Origin: Sphingobium sp.
Lineage (GTDB): Bacteria > Pseudomonadota > Alphaproteobacteria > Sphingomonadales > Sphingomonadaceae
DNA: 64,000 bases
NCBI GenBank assembly: GCA_035196065.1
Contig: CP136575.1
Span: 2,396,769-2,460,768 of the forward strand
Direction of reading: 5' to 3'
Below, piece after piece: positions 9,182-18,049 of the stretch (position 1 is the first letter of the stretch; every line of letters begins with the position of its first letter). Position numbers and translations under genes: made by a program. The notes beneath the pieces are model-generated. The model was not told the origin of the DNA. It searched no databases and saw nothing but the letters and a program-made list of their open reading frames with translations.

Positions 9182-9886
9182 TCAGTCCCGAGCGTTGTTG
9201 TAACGCTCCCAAAGGTCTGGCCTGCGTAGCCGTGTATCATCTTCAGCCTTTTGTTTCCGCCAGGCCTTGATTTTCGCATGATCCCCCGATCGCAGCACTT
9301 CAGGGATCATACGCCCTTCCCACTCAGCGGGTCGGGTGTAATGCGGATATTCGAGAAGGCCTTGTTCAAAGGACTCCTCATCACCGCTATCGGGCGCGCC
9401 CATTACGTCGGGAAGCAGCCGAATGCAAGCATCTAATAGCATCAGCGCCCCCATTTCCCCTCCGGAAAGCACGATATCGCCCATGCTGACCTGCTCGATT
9501 TGCGGCCGCGCCTCGAACAGCCGTTCATCAAAGCCCTCAAAGCGGCCGCAAATGATGGTGACGCCCGGGCCTTCAGCCAGTTCGCGGACCCGTTGCTGCG
9601 TCATCGGCTTTCCCCGTGGCGTCATCGCAAGGATCGGAAAATCAGGTGTTTTTTCAATCGCATGGTCAACCGCAGCCGCCATGACGTCAGCCTTCAACAC
9701 CATCCCTGCCCCACCACCGGCCGGCGTATCGTCAACCGTACGGTGCTTGTCAGTTGCAAAATCACGGATCTGGATCGGCGAACAGGACCATTTCCCGTCC
9801 GCCAAAGCGCGCCCGGCGATGGAAATACCGAGAGGGCCGGGAAACATTTCCGGATAGAGCGTAAGAATCTGGGTTTGAAAGGTCAT
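9182..9886 (-). CDS. trmD: tRNA (guanine-37-N1)-methyltransferase
   Basis: A SPOUT-family enzyme that methylates G37 of tRNAs with S-adenosylmethionine to prevent frameshifting. The 234-residue protein starts [20 protein letters not shown] and carries [24 protein letters not shown], and [19 protein letters not shown] of the knotted SAM site. The ATG at 9886 overlaps the rimM stop by 4 bp (ATGA), indicating coupling. The gene order rpsP-rimM-trmD-rplS is the classic bacterial operon. Confidence 0.97.
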   Translation of the reverse strand: MTFQTQILTLYPEMFPGPLGISIAGRALADGKWSCSPIQIRDFATDKHRTVDDTPAGGGAGMVLKADVMAAAVDHAIEKTPDFPILAMTPRGKPMTQQRVRELAEGPGVTIICGRFEGFDERLFEARPQIEQVSMGDIVLSGGEMGALMLLDACIRLLPDVMGAPDSGDEESFEQGLLEYPHYTRPAEWEGRMIPEVLRSGDHAKIKAWRKQKAEDDTRLRRPDLWERYNNARD

Positions 9887-10362
9887 TCGGCAAAGGCCGC
9901 ATCGACGACGATCCGCTCGCCCCATTCGGGTACCGCTTGCACGTTCATCGGCACCATGAATTTCTTGCCGTCGGATTTCTGAATTTCGAGAATATCGCCC
10001 GCGCCAAAATTTTCGACCGCGATGCAGGTGCCAAGGTCGGTGCCATCGGTCGAAACGCACGCCACACCGATCAGATCGCTATAATAATATTCGCCATCGC
10101 CCAGCGGCGGCAATTCCGCGCGCGATACGGTCAGCAAGGTGCTACGCAGCGCCTCTGCGGCATTGCGGTCAACGACCTCGGCAAAACGGGCGATTGCGCC
10201 GTCTTTGTGGGCACGCACCGATTTTAAGGTCAGTGCGCCGCCATTATAGCTTTTATGCCGTTTGAGGCTGTCCACACTTTCGGCAAACAGCTTCAACCGG
10301 ACTTCGCCCGTCACGCCATGCGCACCGGCAACGGCGGCCAGAACAACCGTTTTTTCGGTCAT
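9883..10362 (-). CDS. rimM: Ribosome maturation factor RimM
   Basis: Assists 30S head assembly through contact with S19. The 159-residue protein begins [23 protein letters not shown], contains the PRC-barrel C-terminal half ([35 protein letters not shown]) and ends with VVDAAFAE. The ATG at 10362 is chosen because the 15 codons before it fall in the palindromic intergenic repeat. It overlaps trmD by 4 bp. Confidence 0.95.
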   Translation of the reverse strand: MTEKTVVLAAVAGAHGVTGEVRLKLFAESVDSLKRHKSYNGGALTLKSVRAHKDGAIARFAEVVDRNAAEALRSTLLTVSRAELPPLGDGEYYYSDLIGVACVSTDGTDLGTCIAVENFGAGDILEIQKSDGKKFMVPMNVQAVPEWGERIVVDAAFAE

Positions 10363-10365
10363 TTT

Positions 10366-10463
10366 CCCCTCCCGCTTGCGGGAGGGGTTCGGGGTGGGAG
10401 CGAGCACAGCGAGCTTAAAATCATCACCGGCCCTCCCCCGGCCCCTCCCGCGTGCGGGAGGGG
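10366..10463. repeat. Pair of 22-bp GC-rich palindromes between rpsP and rimM
   Basis: Two near-identical perfect palindromes (10-bp arms CCCCTCCCGC, 2-base centre) lie at 10366-10387 and 10442-10463, separated by 54 bp. They fill the rpsP-rimM gap inside the operon. In the transcript each can form a strong hairpin. They resemble REP-type intergenic palindromes seen in many proteobacterial genomes. Confidence 0.8.
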
Positions 10464-10471
10464 AGAAGGCA

Positions 10472-10957
10472 TCAGCCCTCGGCCTTTTCTTCAGCAGCAG
10501 CTTCTTCAGCAGCAGGTGCTTCTTCAGCGGCAGCAGCTTCTTCAGCAGCGGGTGCTTCTTCAGCGGCAGCTTCTTCTACAGCCGGAGCAGCAGCAGCGGC
10601 AGCGGCGGCTTCTTCAGCTTCAGCCAGCTTGGCAGCCTTATCCTCTGCGCGCTCCTTCGCCTTCTGGCCGGGCTCACCCTTTTTCGGGTTCGCCTTGGCA
10701 GCGCGTTCTTTCACGCCAGCAACGTCGAGGAAGCGGGCAACGCGATCCGAAGGCTGGGCACCAGCGGCAAGCCAGTGCTTCGCACGCTCACCGTTAAGAA
10801 TGACGCGGTTGGCATCATCCTTGCCGAGCAGCGGGTTGTAGCTGCCGATACGTTCGATGAACTTGCCGTCACGCGGGCTGCGGGCGTCCGCAACAACGAT
10901 CCGGTAATAGGGGCGCTTCTTGCTGCCGCCGCGCGACAAACGAATTGCCAATGCCAT
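10472..10957 (-). CDS. rpsP: 30S ribosomal protein S16 with long Ala/Glu tail
   Basis: A small-subunit protein needed for 30S assembly. The conserved core ([62 protein letters not shown]) occupies about residues 1-85, the full usual S16 length. It is followed by about 75 residues rich in Lys, Ala and Glu, ending in imperfect repeats of [12 protein letters not shown]. The tail DNA is an imperfect tandem repeat of CTTCTTCAGCAGC-like units. Long acidic tails on S16 occur in alphaproteobacteria. It is encoded between ffh and rimM. Confidence 0.96.
   Translation of the reverse strand: MALAIRLSRGGSKKRPYYRIVVADARSPRDGKFIERIGSYNPLLGKDDANRVILNGERAKHWLAAGAQPSDRVARFLDVAGVKERAAKANPKKGEPGQKAKERAEDKAAKLAEAEEAAAAAAAAPAVEEAAAEEAPAAEEAAAAEEAPAAEEAAAEEKAEG
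10490..10612. repeat. Imperfect tandem repeat encoding the S16 Ala/Glu tail
   Basis: Repeated GCTTCTTCAGC(A/G)GCAG blocks encode alternating EE and A-rich segments. The repetition is seen directly. Such DNA is prone to in-frame length variation. Confidence 0.75.
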
Positions 10958-10997
10958 GATAATCTACCTTTCCAACAAAACTCAAAAATGAATGTAT

Positions 10998-12482
10998 TTA
11001 CTTCTTTTTATTCAATAATTTCGCAATATCCGATGGCAATCCACCGCCGCTGCCAGGCATTCCGGGAAGGCCGGGAAAGCCCCCGCCAAGACCGCCCTTG
11101 GGAAGGCCATGCATGCCTTCCATTGTCGCGCCCAGATCGCCGCCCGATTTTCCAAACAAGGCAGCAAGCCCCTTAAGGCCGCCCATTTTCTTGATCCGCT
11201 TCATCGCGGTTTCCATCTCCTTGTGCATTTTCAGGAGACGGTTCACATCCTGCACAGTCGCGCCTGAACCATTGGCGACGCGGATCTTGCGCTTCGCGTT
11301 CAGAAGCTCCGGCTTGCTGCGTTCCTTTTGCGTCATGGATCCGATGATCGCATCCATGCGGTGCAGGATCTTGTCGTCCATCCCGCTCTGCGCCATCGCG
11401 GCCTTCGCCTTTTTCATGCCGGGCATCATTCCGGCAAGCGCGCCAAGACCGCCCATCTTGGTCATCTGCCGCAACTGGGCGCGCAGATCGTCAAGATCGA
11501 ATTGGCCCTTCGCCATTTTGGCGGCGAGTTTCTCGGCGTCTTCCTGTTCGACGACCTGTGCCGCACGCTCAACCAGGCCAACGACATCGCCCATGCCAAG
11601 GATGCGTCCGGCAACGCGCGAAGGCTGGAACGCCTCAAGCGCATCCATCTTTTCACCAACGCCGGCAAATTTGATCGGCTTTCCGGTAACCGCGCGCATC
11701 GACAGCGCCGCACCACCGCGCGCATCGCCATCCATACGGGTCAGCACGACACCGGTGAGATTGACCTGCTCGCCGAAATTCTGGGCGACGTTGACCGCGT
11801 CCTGACCGGTCAGAGAGTCGACAACGAGAAGGATTTCCTGCGGCGTGGCAACATTGGCCACCGCCTTCATTTCATCCATCAACTGCTGGTCGACATGCAG
11901 ACGACCCGCAGTATCGAGCATCAGCACGTCAAAGCCCTGCAGCTTGGCCGCTTGCATCGCGCGCTTTGCAATATCGACCGGCTGCTGGCCGGAAACGATC
12001 GGCAAGGTCGCAACGTCAATCTGCGTGCCCAGCGTCGCGAGTTGTTCCTGCGCGGCAGGACGATTGACGTCGAGCGACGCCATCAGCACCTTCTTGCGCT
12101 CTTTTTCCTTCAGCCGCTTGGCGATCTTCGCCGTCGTCGTGGTCTTACCCGAGCCTTGCAAGCCGACCATCATGATGATCGCGGGCGGCGTTACCGCCAG
12201 ATCAAGCTCGCTGGCATCGGCACCAAGCATTTCGACAAGCGCGTCATTGACGATCTTGACGACTTGCTGACCTGGGGTGACCGAGCGCAACACAGACTGG
12301 CCCACGGCCTGTTCGGTTACTTTTTCGACAAAGTCGCGCGCAACAGACAGCGCCACATCGGCTTCGAGCAAGGCGACGCGGACTTCGCGCATTGCCTCAC
12401 GGACATCGGCTTCATTCAACGCGCCGCGACCGCGCAGGCGGTCAAACACGCCTCCCAACCGGTCGCTCAGCTTGTCGAACAT
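10998..12482 (-). CDS. ffh: Signal recognition particle protein Ffh
   Basis: The SRP54 GTPase that binds signal sequences of nascent membrane proteins and docks with FtsY. The 494-residue protein begins MFDKLSDRLGGVFDRLRGRG (N domain), then the G domain with P-loop GLQGSGKTTTTAKIA, DVNRPAAQEQL, DTAGRLHVD and TRMDGDARGGAALS. The Met-rich M domain carries the RNA-binding GSGATVQDVNRLLKMH, and the C terminus is Gly/Met-rich. The ATG at 12482 fits family N termini; an earlier in-frame start would add 11 unconserved residues. Its partner FtsY is encoded 4 kb away in the divergent operon. Confidence 0.97.
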   Translation of the reverse strand: MFDKLSDRLGGVFDRLRGRGALNEADVREAMREVRVALLEADVALSVARDFVEKVTEQAVGQSVLRSVTPGQQVVKIVNDALVEMLGADASELDLAVTPPAIIMMVGLQGSGKTTTTAKIAKRLKEKERKKVLMASLDVNRPAAQEQLATLGTQIDVATLPIVSGQQPVDIAKRAMQAAKLQGFDVLMLDTAGRLHVDQQLMDEMKAVANVATPQEILLVVDSLTGQDAVNVAQNFGEQVNLTGVVLTRMDGDARGGAALSMRAVTGKPIKFAGVGEKMDALEAFQPSRVAGRILGMGDVVGLVERAAQVVEQEDAEKLAAKMAKGQFDLDDLRAQLRQMTKMGGLGALAGMMPGMKKAKAAMAQSGMDDKILHRMDAIIGSMTQKERSKPELLNAKRKIRVANGSGATVQDVNRLLKMHKEMETAMKRIKKMGGLKGLAALFGKSGGDLGATMEGMHGLPKGGLGGGFPGLPGMPGSGGGLPSDIAKLLNKKK

Positions 12483-12518
12483 CCCAAATCCTTCGCCATG
12501 TCGGCAAAAACGCACAAA

Positions 12519-12550
12519 ACGCCGGTGGGCGAAACCTCGCTGACCGGCGT
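12519..12550 (-). promoter_or_regulatory. Hairpin in the ffh leader
   Basis: An 8-bp perfect inverted repeat (ACGCCGGT / ACCGGCGT, 16-base spacer) lies 37 bp upstream of the ffh start. On the minus strand it is followed by TTTTGTGCGTTTTT, so it resembles an attenuator or a terminator. Function is not established. Confidence 0.35.
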
Positions 12551-12723
12551 GTGAGCTTCTGTCACATCTTCAAAAATGCGGGACTGGCCCGCTTGGAAAG
12601 CGCCCTTAGCCGCGCTTGCGCGCAATTGCAAGCCTGATGGCGCGACCTCCAAAAGTCGTAATTAACCCAATATTGACCTTTTTTTCGCATAAGGTCCTCT
12701 GAAATTGAAGGGGCATTTCCGGC

Positions 12724-14391
12724 ATGATCGCCAGAAAACAGACACATGCGGACGACGGCACGGCACTGCCAAAGGGCCGGCACAGTTCAAGCTGGTTGAG
12801 CAACCTGCTGATCATTGGCGCGCTGGGCACTTTTGTTTTCGTCGGCGGCGCAGTGGGTACCCAACTGGTCGGCCAATTTTTCGGCAGCGGCCGGACAACC
12901 GACCAGGCGATGGTATCGGCGCTCCTCCTCAACATCGCGCTAATCCTGATGATCTGGCGCCGGACCACGGCATTGAGCGACGAGGTCGATGTGTACCGCA
13001 AGGCTGAAGTACGTGCCCAGCATCTCGCCATCACCGACCCTTTGACAAATTTGTTCAATCGCCGCGCAATCAAGGAAAAGGCCTCCGAACTGACCAACCG
13101 GGCATCACGCCGGGGCAAGTCTGTGGCTTTCATGATGATCGACCTGGATGGCTTCAAAAAGGTCAACGATCTTTACGGCCATGACAGCGGCGACCAGTTG
13201 CTGCGCGAAGTTGCAGACCGGATGCGCGATACCGTGCCGCCGTCCAGCGTATTGGCGCGGCTTGGCGGCGATGAATTCGGTGTCTGCGTCGTCTTCGAAC
13301 CCGAATTTCCCGAAACTGTCGATCGCATTGCCGAAGACCTGATCGATATACTGTCCCGCGCGATCACCATCGGTGACACCGATCACAGCATCACCGCGTC
13401 AATCGGCATCAGCCGGCCGGAAATTGACTGCGATTCGATCGACATGCTGATCCGTCGCGCCGACATCGCGCTCTATGCGGCGAAAAAGAACGGTAAAAAC
13501 GGCTTTTGCTGGTTTGAAAATGGCATGGAAGTCGAGCTGCGCACGCGCAATTCGCTGGAAGCCGATATCCGCGCCGCGATCCCCAATGACGAATTTGTTC
13601 CCTATTTCGAACAGCAGATCGATCTGGAAACGGGCGAGCTTTCGGGCTTTGAAATGCTGGCGCGCTGGGTATCCCCGGTACGCGGATTGATCCCGCCCGA
13701 CGAATTCATCCCTGTTGCTGAAGAAACCGGCATGATCGGCGACATTTCGCTCGGCATCATCCGCAAGGCGATGCTTGAAGCAAAGAATTGGGATCCCAAG
13801 CTGACGATTTCGGTGAATATTTCACCGGTTCAGCTCAAAGACCCCTGGCTTGCCCAGAAAATCGTCAAGCTGCTGGTCGAAACCGGCTTTCCGGCGAACC
13901 GGCTCGAAGTCGAGATCACCGAAAGCTCGCTATTCAAGAATCTAAGCCTCGCCCAGTCGATCGTCGGCAGCCTCAAAAACCAGGGCATCCGGATTGCGCT
14001 CGACGATTTCGGCACGGGCTACAGCTCGCTTGCGCATCTGCGCGCCCTGCCCTTTGACCGGATCAAGATCGACCGCAGTTTCGTCTCGACGATGCTGCAA
14101 AACCCCGAAAGCGCGGCGATCGTTTCTGCCATCGCCGGATTGGGCAGCAGCCTTGACGTGCCGATCACCGCAGAAGGAATTGAGGAAGAGGTTCTGATCC
14201 CGCGCCTGCGTGATCTGGGCTGCAGCAAGGGTCAGGGCTGGTATTATGGCCAGCCGATGACGATTGATGCGGTGCGCAAACTACTCGCCGAACGCAATTT
14301 GCTGCACGCGCGCCGTTCGTCGAACCTCGCCCAAAAAAGCAATATATCCGCGCCAGTCGACACCCCGGCGGTCAATCGCGCCGCAGGATGA
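12724..14391 (+). CDS. Membrane GGDEF-EAL protein (c-di-GMP turnover)
   Basis: A 555-residue signalling protein. Two hydrophobic segments at about residues 28-50 and 62-77 form a small membrane anchor. The GGDEF domain (about 100-265) has an intact GGDEF at 181-185 but no RxxD inhibitory site before it. The EAL domain (about 275-535) has EML at 310-312 in place of EAL, yet keeps the metal-binding Glu of ITESS, the DDFGTGYSS pair at 427-428, IKIDRSF and AEGIEEE. Phosphodiesterase activity is therefore plausible and cyclase activity possible; the net direction cannot be read. No periplasmic or PAS sensor is present, and it stands alone between ffh and dapF. Confidence 0.9.
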   Translation: MIARKQTHADDGTALPKGRHSSSWLSNLLIIGALGTFVFVGGAVGTQLVGQFFGSGRTTDQAMVSALLLNIALILMIWRRTTALSDEVDVYRKAEVRAQHLAITDPLTNLFNRRAIKEKASELTNRASRRGKSVAFMMIDLDGFKKVNDLYGHDSGDQLLREVADRMRDTVPPSSVLARLGGDEFGVCVVFEPEFPETVDRIAEDLIDILSRAITIGDTDHSITASIGISRPEIDCDSIDMLIRRADIALYAAKKNGKNGFCWFENGMEVELRTRNSLEADIRAAIPNDEFVPYFEQQIDLETGELSGFEMLARWVSPVRGLIPPDEFIPVAEETGMIGDISLGIIRKAMLEAKNWDPKLTISVNISPVQLKDPWLAQKIVKLLVETGFPANRLEVEITESSLFKNLSLAQSIVGSLKNQGIRIALDDFGTGYSSLAHLRALPFDRIKIDRSFVSTMLQNPESAAIVSAIAGLGSSLDVPITAEGIEEEVLIPRLRDLGCSKGQGWYYGQPMTIDAVRKLLAERNLLHARRSSNLAQKSNISAPVDTPAVNRAAG

Positions 14392-14455
14392 CCCGCGCGG
14401 CTCAGGCCGAATGATTCTGGACCGGCAGGCCCGGTTCGCGTAAGGCGCGGCCGCT

Positions 14456-15262
14456 ATGGCCGCTCCGTTTCACAAGATGCACGGGCTGGGCAATGACTTT
14501 GTCGTCATCGATGCCCGCACCGAACCCGTCGCAATGACGGCGGCGCGCGCGCACGCCATTGCCGATCGCCGCACAGGCATTGGCTGTGACCAGCTGATCC
14601 TGCTTGAACCCTCTGCCATCGCCGACATCAAGATGCGGATTTTCAACGCCGACGGCAGCGAGGTAGAGGCGTGCGGCAATGCCACCCGCTGCGTCGCGAC
14701 GTTGATGGACGGGCCCGCGCGGATCGAAACGCTGGCCGGCATATTGGAAACGCGGCCTCAGGAAAGCAGCGCCACCGTCTTTTTCAACCCGCCCGCGCTG
14801 GATTGGGAATTGATACCGCTCGCTATGCCGATGGACACGGCCGACATGCCCGTCGGCTGGGAGGTGCTGGAACGGCCAATGGCGGTCAATGTCGGCAACC
14901 CACATGCCATCTTCTTCGTGCCCGATTGCGACGCCATCGATCTGGAACGGCTGGGCCCGCTGATCGAGACCGACCCGCTTTTCCCCGAAAAGGTCAATGT
15001 TAACGTCGCCACAGTGCGCGGCCCGCATAACGTCCAACTGCGCGTGTGGGAGCGCGGCGTCGGCCTGACCCTTGCCTGCGGCACCGGCGCCTGCGCCACC
15101 GCGGTCGCCGCAATCCGCAGCGGCCGTGCGCAATCACCGGTGACGGTCGCCCTGCCCGGCGGCACATTGACGATAAGCTGGGAACATGGCGGCGCGATCG
15201 AGATGGAAGGCCCCGCCACCCATGTCTTTACCGGCAGCGCAGACTGGAGCCAGTTCGGTTGA
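14456..15262 (+). CDS. dapF: Diaminopimelate epimerase
   Basis: Interconverts LL- and meso-diaminopimelate for lysine and peptidoglycan synthesis. The 268-residue protein starts MAAPFHKMHGLGNDFVVIDA. The two catalytic cysteines lie in EACGNATRC and TLACGTGACATAV, and RTGIGCDQLILLEP is the usual substrate-binding segment. It is the first gene of a rightward run dapF-mtaB-ftsY-yciB in which all genes overlap by about 4 bp. A long open frame on the opposite strand here is a GC-skew shadow. Confidence 0.97.
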   Translation: MAAPFHKMHGLGNDFVVIDARTEPVAMTAARAHAIADRRTGIGCDQLILLEPSAIADIKMRIFNADGSEVEACGNATRCVATLMDGPARIETLAGILETRPQESSATVFFNPPALDWELIPLAMPMDTADMPVGWEVLERPMAVNVGNPHAIFFVPDCDAIDLERLGPLIETDPLFPEKVNVNVATVRGPHNVQLRVWERGVGLTLACGTGACATAVAAIRSGRAQSPVTVALPGGTLTISWEHGGAIEMEGPATHVFTGSADWSQFG

Positions 15263-16500
15263 GCGGCGCAGAAATCATCACCATGGGCTGCCGCTTGAAC
15301 CTTGCGGAAAGCCATGCCCTTGCCGAGCAACTGGGGGACGCCAGCGATCTTGTGATCGTCAATAGCTGTGCCGTCACCAATGAGGCGGTCCGCCAGACGC
15401 GTCAGGCGATCCGCCAGGCCCGCAAGCGCCGCCCCGACGCGCGGATTGTCGTTACCGGCTGCGCTGCACAGATTGAACCGCAGACGTTCGAGGCAATGGC
15501 AGAAACCGATGCCGTCATCGGCAATGTGGAAAAACAGTCCCCCGCTTTGTTCGCGATTGACGGACCCAAGGTCCGCGTCAGCGACATCATGGCGGTGCAG
15601 GCAACCGCGCCGCATCTTGCCACCGCCTTTTCGGGCAATACCCGCGCCTTTGTAGAGGTGCAGACGGGGTGCGACCATCGCTGCACCTTTTGCATCATCC
15701 CTTATGGCCGCGGTAACAGTCGCTCGGTTCCCGCCGGTCAGGTCGTCGAACATGTCCAGCGCCTTGTGGATCGCGGCATACAGGAAGTGGTGCTGACCGG
15801 GGTCGACGTCACCAGCTATGGCCATGATCTGCCCGGCCGGCCCGATCTGGGTCTGTTGGTGGAACGCATCCTGCGCCATGTGCCCGGCCTGCCCCGCCTG
15901 CGCCTGTCCTCTATTGACGGGGTCGAGATTGACGCCCGGCTGTTCGCATTAATTACTGGCGAGCCACGGCTGATGCCGCATATCCACCTTTCGCTGCAAG
16001 CCGGCGACAATATGATCCTGAAACGCATGAAACGCCGCCATAGCCGCGAACAGGCAATTGAGATCGTCGCCCGTATGAAGGCTGCACGCCCCGACATCGC
16101 CATTGGCGCAGATATCATCGCCGGTTTCCCGACAGAGGATGAGGCAATGTTCGAAAACAGCCTTGCGCTGGTCGACCAATGCGACATCGTCCATGGCCAT
16201 ATCTTTCCCTATTCGCCCAAGGCGGGCACCCCGGCCGCGCGCATGCCGCAAGTGCCGGCAGCAGCGATCAAGGCGCGCGCCCGCGCGCTGCGCGAAGCCG
16301 TCGCCGCACGGCGCGGGGCCTGGCTTGCCTCACTGACCGGTTCTTCTCAGAAAATCGTCGTCGAAGCAGGCGGCACATCTGGCCATTCGGAAAATTTCGC
16401 CTATGTCGAACTTGATCAGTCGCAACCAGAAGGCAGCCTTGTCACGGCGACAATCGAAGGACATGAAAATGGACGGCTCAAAGGAAAGCTTGCCGCATGA
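15259..16500 (+). CDS. mtaB: tRNA t6A37 methylthiotransferase MtaB
   Basis: A radical-SAM enzyme converting N6-threonylcarbamoyladenosine-37 to its 2-methylthio form. TTG at 15259 is the best start because it overlaps the dapF stop (TTGA) and gives SGAEIITMGCRLNLAES, where the first cluster Cys of the UPF0004 domain sits; the later ATG at 15283 would cut too close to GCRLN. NSCAV and VVTGCAAQ complete the UPF0004 cysteines. The SAM cluster is in TGCDHRCTFCIIPYGRG (CxxxCxxC). The protein is about 413 residues and lacks the first-Cys context of MiaB (TYGCQMN), which favours MtaB. Confidence 0.93.
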   Translation: MSGAEIITMGCRLNLAESHALAEQLGDASDLVIVNSCAVTNEAVRQTRQAIRQARKRRPDARIVVTGCAAQIEPQTFEAMAETDAVIGNVEKQSPALFAIDGPKVRVSDIMAVQATAPHLATAFSGNTRAFVEVQTGCDHRCTFCIIPYGRGNSRSVPAGQVVEHVQRLVDRGIQEVVLTGVDVTSYGHDLPGRPDLGLLVERILRHVPGLPRLRLSSIDGVEIDARLFALITGEPRLMPHIHLSLQAGDNMILKRMKRRHSREQAIEIVARMKAARPDIAIGADIIAGFPTEDEAMFENSLALVDQCDIVHGHIFPYSPKAGTPAARMPQVPAAAIKARARALREAVAARRGAWLASLTGSSQKIVVEAGGTSGHSENFAYVELDQSQPEGSLVTATIEGHENGRLKGKLAA

Positions 16501-17423
16501 GTGAGAAACCCGGCTGGCGCGAACGGATGTTCGGCGGCTTCAAGAAAACGTCCAGCAAGCTGACCGACAATCTGGCGGGACTGGTCACCAAGAGCAAGCT
16601 TGATGCCGACACCCTTGATGCGATTGAGGAAGCGTTGATCGTTTCGGATCTTGGGCCGGCCACCGCTGCGCAGATCCGCGACACACTGGCCAGTTCGCGT
16701 TTCGACAAAGGCATCGATCTTGCCGGCATCCGCCAAGTTGTCGCTGACGAGTTGACAGAAATTCTCGCTCCTGTCGCCAAACCACTTGAAATTGAAGCCT
16801 TTCCAAGGCCGCAGGTCATTCTGGTGATTGGCGTTAACGGGTCGGGCAAGACCACAACCATCGCAAAGCTGGCGCATCTGTTTGTCGAACAGGATTATGG
16901 CGTCCTGCTGGCGGCGGGCGATACCTTCCGTGCAGCCGCCATCGGCCAGCTCAAGGTCTGGGCTGACCGCGTCGGCGTACCCATCATTACCGGCCCCGAA
17001 GGCGGGGATTCGGCCAGCATCGTCTTTGACGCCGTCAAAAAGGCAACAGCCGAGGGAATTGACGTATTGATTGTCGACACCGCCGGCCGACTGCAGAACA
17101 AAAGCGAGTTGATGGATGAACTGGCCAAGATCCGCCGCGTCCTTGGCCGCCTCAACCCCGCTGCCCCGCATGATGTCGTTCTGGTGCTCGATGCCACGAC
17201 GGGCCAGAATGCGCTTTCGCAGATTGAGGTTTTCAAGGAAGTGGCCGGCGTTACCGGGCTGGTGATGACCAAGCTTGATGGCAGCGCGCGAGGCGGCATC
17301 CTTGTTGCCGCGGCCAAACAGTTCGGCCTGCCCATTCACGCCATCGGCGTTGGTGAGAGCATGGAGGATCTGCGCCCCTTTGATCCGCGCGATCTTGCAA
17401 CCGCCATAGCAGGTTCGGCATGA
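16497..17423 (+). CDS. ftsY: Signal recognition particle receptor FtsY
   Basis: The membrane-associated GTPase that receives SRP-ribosome complexes. The 308-residue protein lacks a long acidic A domain and starts directly with the N domain (MSEKPGWRERMFGGFKKTSS). The G domain shows P-loop GVNGSGKTTTIAKLA, AAGDTFRAAAIGQL, DTAGRLQNKSELMDEL and TKLDGSARGGILV. The ATG overlaps the mtaB stop and the yciB start overlaps its own stop (both ATGA). Confidence 0.97.
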   Translation: MSEKPGWRERMFGGFKKTSSKLTDNLAGLVTKSKLDADTLDAIEEALIVSDLGPATAAQIRDTLASSRFDKGIDLAGIRQVVADELTEILAPVAKPLEIEAFPRPQVILVIGVNGSGKTTTIAKLAHLFVEQDYGVLLAAGDTFRAAAIGQLKVWADRVGVPIITGPEGGDSASIVFDAVKKATAEGIDVLIVDTAGRLQNKSELMDELAKIRRVLGRLNPAAPHDVVLVLDATTGQNALSQIEVFKEVAGVTGLVMTKLDGSARGGILVAAAKQFGLPIHAIGVGESMEDLRPFDPRDLATAIAGSA

Positions 17424-18046
17424 ACGAGGCCGCTACGCCCGCAAAGCCAAAACATGGCACACTCAGCTTCGCGCTCGATTTCGGGCCGTTACTGCTGTTT
17501 TTCATCGCATCAAAACTGGGCAGTTCGCCGACCGATCCCAAACAGGGGGCGATTGTCGGTACAGCGGTGTTCATGGCCGCGATCATCGTCGCCGCCATCA
17601 TTTCGCGCGTGAAACTGGGCCGGATATCCCCGATGCTAAAGCTGACCGCAGGGCTTGGCGTGTTTTTCGGGGCATTGACCCTGTGGTTTCATGACGAGCG
17701 CTTCATCCAGATCAAGCCAACGATCATCTACGCCTTTTTCGCGCTCCTGCTGATCGGTGGCTGGCTACGCGGCCGGGCATTACTCCGTTATGTGCTTGAA
17801 GCGGCCTATGATGGCCTCAACGATACAGGCTGGCTCAAACTCTCGCTCAACTGGGGCTTGTTTTTCGCGGCACTGGCGCTGGCCAATGAAGCCATGCGTG
17901 CGATGCTCGACTTCGACCTGTGGTTGACGCTCAAGGTTTGGGGCGTGACGATTGTCACCTTCGTCTTTGCGCTGGCCAATATCCCGATGCTGATGCGGCA
18001 CGGGCTGAAACTTGGTGAAGAACCGCCCGCACCGCCGCAAGACTGA
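17420..18046 (+). CDS. yciB: Inner membrane septation protein YciB/IspZ family
   Basis: A 208-residue multi-spanning membrane protein. It carries the family block LDFGPLLLFFIASK near residue 20, LTLWFHDERFIQIKPTIIYA in the middle, and GLNDTGWLKLSLNWGLFF with NEAMR near residue 150. Roughly five hydrophobic helices are visible. Homologues are linked to septation and cell-envelope maintenance, but the biochemical role is not settled. It is the last gene of the dapF-mtaB-ftsY-yciB run and ends 3 bp from the convergent sodB. Confidence 0.93.
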   Translation: MNEAATPAKPKHGTLSFALDFGPLLLFFIASKLGSSPTDPKQGAIVGTAVFMAAIIVAAIISRVKLGRISPMLKLTAGLGVFFGALTLWFHDERFIQIKPTIIYAFFALLLIGGWLRGRALLRYVLEAAYDGLNDTGWLKLSLNWGLFFAALALANEAMRAMLDFDLWLTLKVWGVTIVTFVFALANIPMLMRHGLKLGEEPPAPPQD

Positions 18047-18049
18047 TGT

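Noticed and set aside
11328-12554. 408-codon plus-strand frame
   Set aside because: Antisense to ffh, low-complexity His/Arg-rich translation without family motifs.
14402-15133. 243-codon minus-strand frame
   Set aside because: Fully antisense to dapF, whose catalytic cysteines are intact.
16416-17339. 307-codon minus-strand frame
   Set aside because: Antisense to ftsY; no recognisable domain.
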